Assembly: GCA_020205615.1 (NCBI GenBank)
Contig: CM035163.1
Location: 50,441,899-50,505,898 of the forward strand
Length of the DNA: 64,000 nucleotides
Origin: Panax quinquefolius
Lineage: Eukaryota; Streptophyta; Magnoliopsida; Apiales; Araliaceae
Reading direction: 5' to 3'
In this document: in pieces, positions 57,398 through 64,000 of the stretch
Position numbering within the stretch: position 1 is the stretch's first letter
How the letters are laid out: every line of letters begins with the position of its first letter
The notes under the pieces: model-generated
Seen by the model: the letters and a program-made list of their open reading frames with translations, nothing else
Databases searched by the model: none
Told to the model about the DNA's origin: nothing
Made by a program: the position numbers and the translations under genes

Positions 57398-60005
57398 TGT
57401 AAGATCCCAGTTTATTATAAATGAAATTAAATTTCCTCTATTTATTATTTTGAAATAGTAAGGGTTGATTTGATTAATGTGGTTAGTTATGGGTAAAATG
57501 CGCAAATATTTTAAATAAGCAAGTGGTTATAAAATATTCATTATTATTAGGGAATATTCGTTTGGTCGTGGAATATTTCTTATTGTTGGGAATATTAAAT
57601 ACGACGAGTAGCATGACCTTATTGTGTGGGCCCCATAACGGAATGCGATTGGATGAAGAAAATGACAAATATAAGTTGTTTATAAATAAGCGGTGTAGTT
57701 ATACTGTTATTATCTTGTTAAAATACGGTGTGGTTAAAACACAAGAAGACACACGGTATTACACCAATTATTGATTCTTACGTAAGAAGGCACTACTTAA
57801 TAATTGTTACTGATGAATTCTTCGTTCAATATTTTATTTTATTGATTCAATAATTGCTACGTTGATATTTTATATTATTGTTGTTTCAATAATTGTCACT
57901 ACACAGTATTTTCATTATCAGATCAATAATTCATATTATTTGAATAATATTATTAGATAACATTATTAGCAATGTCTAGAAAGTTCTGTCTAAGGAGAGG
58001 TTTGGTCACCTAATTGCGCGCCAGTAAGGAGAAATCCTTATTGGAAAGCCCCCTCTTTCTTGAGAACTTCCTGGTTGTCAGTATTGTGATTCTGTAATAT
58101 TATTTGTGAATAATTAATTATTGATTTATATGATAAGAAAAATATTCATTTTATGTGGATATAGATGGAGAAAATTTTTAATGTGACAATTGTTGAAAAT
58201 TGATATTTTATCTTTTTCGATAAAATAATTCATTTAAATATATTATTATATTTTAATAATATAATAATGGTGATATTTTTTTACAATGAATGTGGGATAT
58301 ATGAATAAATGAGGAGGAAGAATATTTTTGTTACAAAAAAATGTTTAAAATATGTTAAACATGTTTGTGGGCCCCACTTTGTGATCGAAATTGGATTATA
58401 GCCCGTAAAATCGCCCGTTTGTGGATTTCGGTCAACTTCTGCTTGGAATTTGGAAAAACTTAAACTTACAAAGTTGTAGAGAATGAAATTTCCTATGGAA
58501 AGGACATGTGGTTTGAATTTTTCTGATAAAAGGGCTATTTATTATGAATTATTGAAGTTCCAAAGTTCTAGAATAATTGATTTTTGGAAGTTTTAATTAT
58601 GTTTATTAAGAAAAATGTTTTTTGGGCTACACTAACATGTGCAAAATGAGCTGAGATCAATTGTCTAAGGTGGGCTTGAATTTTGTTAATTATATTAATA
58701 TTATATTAAATTTTTCTGCTTTGGTGTTCTAAGCATTTTTCTATAAATAGGGTGCTTAGGTTAGAATTGAAAATCACTTTTAAACCGAAGTTTCTCTCTT
58801 TCTCTCTATATTATTGAGCGTATTCTTGCAAGTATTTTAATACTTTGAGTGTTTCTATCTGGTGCAAGTTCCCTCAAAGACTATATATCTCGGTATTCCA
58901 AATTAAATCTGATCTTTTCAAGGTAAGGGATATTATTTTTTAAAAATGATATTATTTCTTCCAATATCATTATCTTTGGGAATATTGATAGTATTTTTCT
59001 TGTGAAATTCTTGTCTTTCGATTGTTCGGGGTTATTACTCACGATATCGACCTTTATTCACGATATCTGGATTATTCACGAATACGGCACTATTCATAGA
59101 AAAATTAAATTTTCATTTTTTGTCCAAAATATCTATTATGGATACTAGCTTTCATTGTATCCATGTTTTGATCATTCTTGAATTGTACTTCACTATGATT
59201 ATTTATGAAGTATTTTTGAACTCGGATTGTTTAAAGTACGAATCCATAATACTTGTTCTTTTGTTTCACTGGATTCGTTTTCTTTAAAATATATTTCATC
59301 ATCCCCAGTCCTAAATGATGGTATTATTGAATATCTTTGGCATGTAGTGCAAAGATGGTTGATTTTATTATGAATATCTTTGGCCCGTAGTGCAAAGATG
59401 TACATGTGTTGAGATGAACATGACCAACTGATGAATATCTTTGGCCTGTAGTGCAAAGATGAATATTTGATTCAAGATGAATATTGATTGATGTTACAGG
59501 GATAAAATATTGATGATGGACTTTTAAATTCATAGATTGTAGTAGATTTCATTCTCTACGTAACTCTTCTATGAATTATTATTTTATTACAAATATTGAT
59601 CCGAAACTTGTTGTCTATTGTATTTTATCGATTTTTCCTGTTAAAGACTAACGATAATTTGTTCTATATTATCTTAGTCATAATATTCTTTCTTGGGCTA
59701 GTTGAGCTCACCCTTTTCCTTTTTGTTCCATTTTTTCTTCTCGTGAGGAGTAGAGAATGTAGCGAGTACTAGTCGGGGTATGGAATGAAGGTTCTAGAAA
59801 GTTGTTTAGTAGTCTTCACCATTTTTGTAAAATAATGTACCAATAATTGTAATGAGGACTTATTTGGGTGTTAATATTGTCTAGATGGCAATATTTGTAT
59901 TTAAACTCACAGTTTTTATGTTGTATTAATAAAGTTGTAGTTATTTCTGTACCATGTTATTGACAACTCAAAATGGGTGATGTATACCTATTTTGGGGCG
60001 TCACG
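57398..60005 (+). repeat. 5' LTR of element 4 (family A2, 2608 bp)
   Basis: Starts TGTAAGATCCC and ends GGGGCGTCACG (terminal CG, not CA). CTTACGTAAG palindrome 57777-57786 (TCTTACGTAAGA); GAAA-loop hairpin 58025-58040; TATA box 58742-58749 followed by GGTGCTTAGGTTAGAATTG as in S1 and S3. Three ATCTTTGGCCCGTAGTGCAA-type repeats at 59326-59465. No gene. Confidence 0.9.
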
Positions 60006-60018
60006 GTTGGTATCGAGC
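60006..60018 (+). other. Primer-binding site (Met tRNA type), element 4
   Basis: GTTGGTATCGAGC next to the LTR end. It shares GAGC with element 1 instead of AAAGC in elements 2 and 3. Confidence 0.82.
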
Positions 60019-60190
60019 TTAGGATATGATTCCCGCGGAGATCGGGGAATAGAACTAGGAGGGGAGAGACGAGTAAATCCTTCGCTATTGTGTCCTACCA
60101 AAGCTTATTTGTTAGTTGGTCAGTATATAGGGATATTATCTAATATGTTGATTTCCTTAATTAACCCTTGTTTTATGGCAGTATTTGAGA

Positions 60191-61450
60191 ATGTCGATTG
60201 AGAATGTTAACAGTGGAGTAAATGAGACCGTGGAGACACCTTTACTCACCAACGAGGAGAACGTGCAACAGGCTGGCAATGTTCCTCCTGTGACCAACAC
60301 CACTGAGCAGATGATGAACGACGGGATGTTTAGAAGATTTTTGTAGTTCATGTAAAATCAGACGAGGGAGACTCGTGTACAAAATACGGGTGGAAATGAT
60401 AACAACACACGGTTTATCACAGCCAAGCAGTTCAAAGAGTTGGGACCACCTGAATTCTGGGGAAAGCCGGATCTGATTAAGGCAGAAACGTGGGTCACAC
60501 AAATTACCAAGATATTCGATGTCTTGGGATGCACAGAGGAACAGAAGGTTCCATTCGCCACCTTTATGTTCCGTAATGAGGCGACATTGGTGGGAATCTA
60601 TGAAGCGTACCCATCCACCAGTACTTTTCAAAGATGTCTTGGGAGACGTTTGAAACTTTTCAATGACAAGTACTTTCCTGAAAGTATTCGTCATATGAAG
60701 GAAGTGGAGTTCATTAGACTGGAGCAAAATAACATGACGGTGTCCCAGTACGAGGCAAAGTTTGCAAAGTTATCCAAGTTTGCACCTCATTTGGTGGAGA
60801 ATGAGGAAAGTATGACACGGATATTTTTGAGAGGTTTGAAACCCAGCATACGTTAGTATCTCATTTCTCATAAATTTTCTCTCTATTCAGATGTTGTCAA
60901 CAGGGCTCAATTGTTAGAGCGAGATAACAAGTACGTTCAACCGAGGGACCACAACCAGGATCATTCCGGTGACAGCAGTCATCAGAACAACGATAACCAG
61001 CAAAGAAAGAAAAATACGGACAAAAATGGTAACCACTCCGGTGGTAATCATGGCTATGAAAATAAAAGAAGCGAGTCGGGGGGAGATTTTAAAAAGAGGA
61101 GATTCAACAATGACTATGTGAAGACGTCAGCACCTGCAGCAACTGGTTCTAAGGGAGGAGAACGACCACCAGTCGTATGCTATAAATGCGGGAAAGAAGG
61201 ACATATCAGTCCAAACTGCCCACAACAGTTCAAGGTATGTTATAATTGTGGAAAGGAAGGACATATCTCTCGAGATTGTACAGTAGTGAAACCAAGTCTA
61301 GCGGGGATGGTGACTCAAAACGCTATCCCAGAAAAGTCAAAGTCAACGGTTCCTGGAAGAGCGTTTGTCGTGACTGGTCAAAATGCGAGGAGCCCAAACG
61401 AGGTGATCACGGGTAAGCTAATCATAAATTCTTGCGAAGTTTATACCTTA
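60191..61450 (+). pseudogene. Gag with two zinc knuckles (element 4)
   Basis: The start is the ATG at 60191 (MSIENVNSGVNETVE). One frame runs to 61501 with stops near 60343, 60354 and 60854. Core motifs: FKELGPPEFWGKPDLIKAE, WVTQITKIFDVLGCTEEQK, HMKEVEFIRLEQNNMTVSQ, RIFLRGLKP. A basic, Asn/Gly-rich tail leads to two intact knuckles, [14 protein letters not shown] (61180-61221) and [14 protein letters not shown] (61237-61278). The block WWESVKRT of relatives is altered after FRNEATL. Point stops only, so this is the best gag of the family in the window. Confidence 0.86.
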
Positions 61451-62760
61451 CTAGATACCGGTACCATTCATTTATCTCTCCTGCTTGTGCTCAACGTTTA
61501 AACTTATCTCCGGAGAAATTAGACTTTGATTTATCTGTGGAGACTCCGTTAGGAGAAACTTTTATCACATCCACTGTTTATAAATCTTGTTTGATCCAAG
61601 TTGGCACCATCACATTACCTGTTGACCTTATCTCTTTAAAGATACTTGCTTTTGATGTGATTTTAGGGATTGATTGGTTAACTACTCATCATGCCAAAAT
61701 TGATTGCTTTCATAAGGTTGTTAGTTTTCATATTCCTAACCAACCTGTTGTATGAATTCAAGCGACTAAATCATTAAAATCAATCACTATCATATCAAGT
61801 CATAAAGTTATTCGTTTATTGAAAAACGGATGTCAAGCTTTCTTAGCCCATGTTATGGATTTGAATAAAGACATGTCATATTTGAATAATATTCCTGTTG
61901 TTAGTAAATTTCCTGACGTATTTCCTGAAGAACTTCCCGGTCTACCCCCAAAACGTGAAGTTGAATTATTTATTGATCTTGAACCTGGTACAAATCCCAT
62001 TTCTAAAACTCCATATCGAATGGCTCCTATTGAACTTCAGGAGTTAAAAGTCCAACTACAGGAGTTGTTGGACATCAGTTTCATTCGTCCTGGTACATCT
62101 CCTTGGGGTGTTCCTGTTTTATTTGTAAAGAAGAAAGACGGAAGTATGCGACTTTGTATTGACTAACGGGAATTAAACCATGTCACTATCAAGAATAGGT
62201 ATCCGCTACCTCGTATTGATGAGATGTTTGACCAGTTGCAAGGAGCACAATTCTTTTCAAAGATCGATCTTTGTTCTGGATATCATCAGCTGAAGATTAG
62301 AACTGAGGATATTCCAAAGACTGCCTTTAGAACTCGGTACGAGCATTATGAATTCTTAGTCATGTCTTTTGGATTGACTAATTCTCCTGAGGTTTTCATG
62401 GATATGATGAACCGGATATTCAAGGAATATTTGGATCAGTTCGTTGTTGTCTTTATTGATGACATCCTCATATATTCCAAAAGTCGTGAAGATCATGAGC
62501 ACCATTTGAAGTTGGTACTCCAAAGGCTTCGTGAAAACAAGCTATATGCCAAGTTAAAGAAATGTGAATTTTGGCTTGAGGAGGTAGCATTCCTTGGGCA
62601 TGTGGTGTCAAAACATGGAGTATCTGTTGACCCGGCGAAGATTGAGGCAATACAAAGTTGGGAGCAAGCAAAATTCAGAATCAAGTCACGTAGCTTTTTA
62701 GGCTTATTTGGTTATTATCGGAGATTTGTGGAAGGATTTTCTCGAATTGCTACTCGTTAA
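61432..62760 (+). pseudogene. Protease and reverse transcriptase (element 4)
   Basis: The DTG codons (61453-61461) lie in the gag frame; a small deletion right after shifts into the frame 61432-62760. That frame carries the rest of protease (PEKLDFDLSVETPLGETFIT, DVILGIDWLTTHHAKI), then [72 protein letters not shown], and [13 protein letters not shown] with both catalytic Asp. The thumb/connection [19 protein letters not shown] ends at a stop. In-frame stops: 61753 and 62164 (in the CIDYREL motif). Only these lesions break PR-RT. Confidence 0.88.
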
Positions 62761-63505
62761 CTCATTTACTAACTCGTAAAGATACAAAAATTCAGTATGG
62801 AGCGAGGAATATGAAAAGAGTTTCCCGAGCTTAAGAGGAGACTCATTTTAAGACTGTTCTGATAATACCATCTGGTTCGGATGGATTTGTTATCTACAGT
62901 GATGCTTCTGACAAAAGGTTAGGATGTGTTCTCATGTAATGTGGGAAAGTCATAGCCTATGCCTCGCGATAACTTAAAGAATATGAGAGGAATTATCCTA
63001 CTCATGATCTAGAGTTGGCAGCAATCGTTTTCGCGCTAAAGATCTGGAGGCACTATCTATATGGAGAGAAAGTGGAGATATATTCAGACCATAAAAGCCT
63101 CAAATATTTCTTCACCCAAAAGGAACTCAACATACGACAACGATGTTGGCTCAAGCTGTTAAAAGATTATGACCACACCATTCAATACCATCCTGGAAAA
63201 GTAAACATGGTAGCTGACGCGTTGAGTAGAAGATCATATGCAGGAACGAGTGTGATGATATCAAGTATACACATAGAACCAACTTTAATCGATAAAGTTA
63301 AAGTTTCTCAAGCCACAGACCTGGAGCTGATGCGTATGAAGAAAAAAGTACAAGAAGGTCCTATTCCAGAAGCAAGAATCGATGAAGAAGGAATACTTCG
63401 AGTCCACTCCAGACTTTGTGTTCCTGACGATTCTTATTTAAAGAATAAGATCATGATGGAGGCACACAATACACCGTTTGCAATCCATCCTGGAAGTACC
63501 AAAAT
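62761..63505 (+). pseudogene. RNase H and start of integrase (element 4)
   Basis: The RNase H beginning ([14 protein letters not shown]) is in shifted frames near 62890-62940. The open frame 63015-63515 has [57 protein letters not shown], then the linker ([34 protein letters not shown]) and the first half of the integrase HHCC domain ([15 protein letters not shown]). At 63506 it leaves the family sequence, so the catalytic core is missing. Confidence 0.84.
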
Positions 63506-64000
63506 GGCGGTGTAGATACCCTTGGGTAGGAGCTTACAGTGTTACCTCCTTCTTCGGAGAGAGATGCCATGTTGGACTTAATAGCTCGTATATCCATGAG
63601 ATTATAGATAGGCTTGTATTTTCCTGCATAGACTAGCTTAGCCATTTTGTCATGTATAATTCATATTGTATATATCAAACAACATTATATATGGCAGGGA
63701 AATATATTTTGATTCACTTCCCTTTTAGTTGTGCCTTGCTACTTGCTTGATATTTGCCTATTTCTTCAGGACTTGCAATCTTGATGTATTCTGAACTCAT
63801 CCTTGATGGGTGGACATTGAGATGTCTCAGGATCTTTCAGAATGAATAATTGATCTGTGTGTATCCCTACCCTTTTTGGTGTCTTGGGACTGGTTTCTGT
63901 ATGTAGATGTAGAGAGGAGTGTGACTTTCCTCTCTAAGATTGACCGCACCACAGATGGTTGCCGGTACTCCTATTGAAGAGGAAATCCCAGGTAGTTCCA
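63506..64000. other. Unidentified sequence interrupting element 4
   Basis: Sister copies read ACCAAAATGTATCGTGATC at this place; here ACCAAAATG is followed by GCGGTGTAGATACCC. A possible LTR-type start TGTAGATACCC is at 63511. A 64-codon minus-strand frame (63645-63451) has no recognised motif. No second end is in the window. Confidence 0.5.

Larger units (their letters stand above)
57398..63505 (+). mobile_element. Element 4: family A, 5' LTR to integrase start
   Basis: Plus strand, inserted in the PMD element after AGTTA (57393-57397, candidate duplication). 5' LTR 57398-60005, primer site, gag, PR, RT, RH, start of IN; cut at about 63506. It has the least damaged pol of family A here, with an intact FIDD. 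Confidence 0.88.

Overview
The window is plant nuclear DNA made almost entirely of nested, decayed LTR retrotransposons. No intact host gene, tRNA, rRNA or CRISPR array could be supported. Plant origin is shown by Tekay-like chromovirus pol fragments with initiator-Met-tRNA primer sites, an Athila element with a tRNA-Asp-type primer site and an env-like ORF, a Ty1/copia solo LTR and a plant-mobile-domain (PMD) ORF. The density of nesting suggests a heterochromatic region of a large, probably eudicot, genome. The species cannot be named from this sequence.

Layout, left to right. (1) 1-6316: element 1, family A (Ty3/gypsy, Tekay-like), minus strand, integrase to 5' LTR, its left part outside the window. 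It lies in the 5' LTR of element 2. (2) 6317-12803: element 2, family A, plus strand, a deletion derivative with a 3.27-kb 3' LTR. It lies in the 3' LTR of an Athila element. (3) 12804-26346: rest of that Athila 3' LTR, split by solo LTR S1 (12914-26009, TSD CCTTC). S1 contains element 3 (13937-24407, minus, TSD ATAGT), which has two 3.2-kb LTRs but only about 0.5 kb of internal sequence. Element 3's 5' LTR carries an unrelated solo LTR, family B (19730-23190, TSD GAATT). (4) 26347-40560: Athila internal region and 5' LTR, minus strand: gag, PR, RT, RH, IN and env-like. A copia-type solo LTR (28236-30120, TSD CTATC) splits env, and solo LTR S3 (38337-40279) sits in the 5' LTR. (5) 40561-48544: two truncated family A copies. 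The first runs from gag zinc knuckle to integrase and is interrupted by a 4.16-kb solo LTR, family C (42746-46907, TSD AAAAC). It is joined at about 47291 to the gag-PR of a second copy. (6) 48545-57397: an element with a long LTR-like, repeat-rich leader followed by a broken PMD gene. That gene is interrupted by solo LTR S2 (54320-57008, TSD ATTGA). (7) 57398-63505: element 4, family A, plus strand, the least decayed family A pol here. (8) 63506-64000: unidentified sequence interrupting element 4.

The insertion order is read from who interrupts whom: family A copy at 40561 <- Athila <- {element 2 <- element 1; S1 <- element 3 <- B; copia LTR; S3}. On the right, the second family A copy <- PMD element <- {S2; element 4 <- unknown}. 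Every coding region seen carries stops, frameshifts or deletions, so none is expected to work alone. The most notable signal is in the LTRs: arrays of short hairpins whose two arms change together between copies, seen independently in family A, Athila and the PMD element, plus a strictly retained stem with a GAAA loop in family A LTRs.
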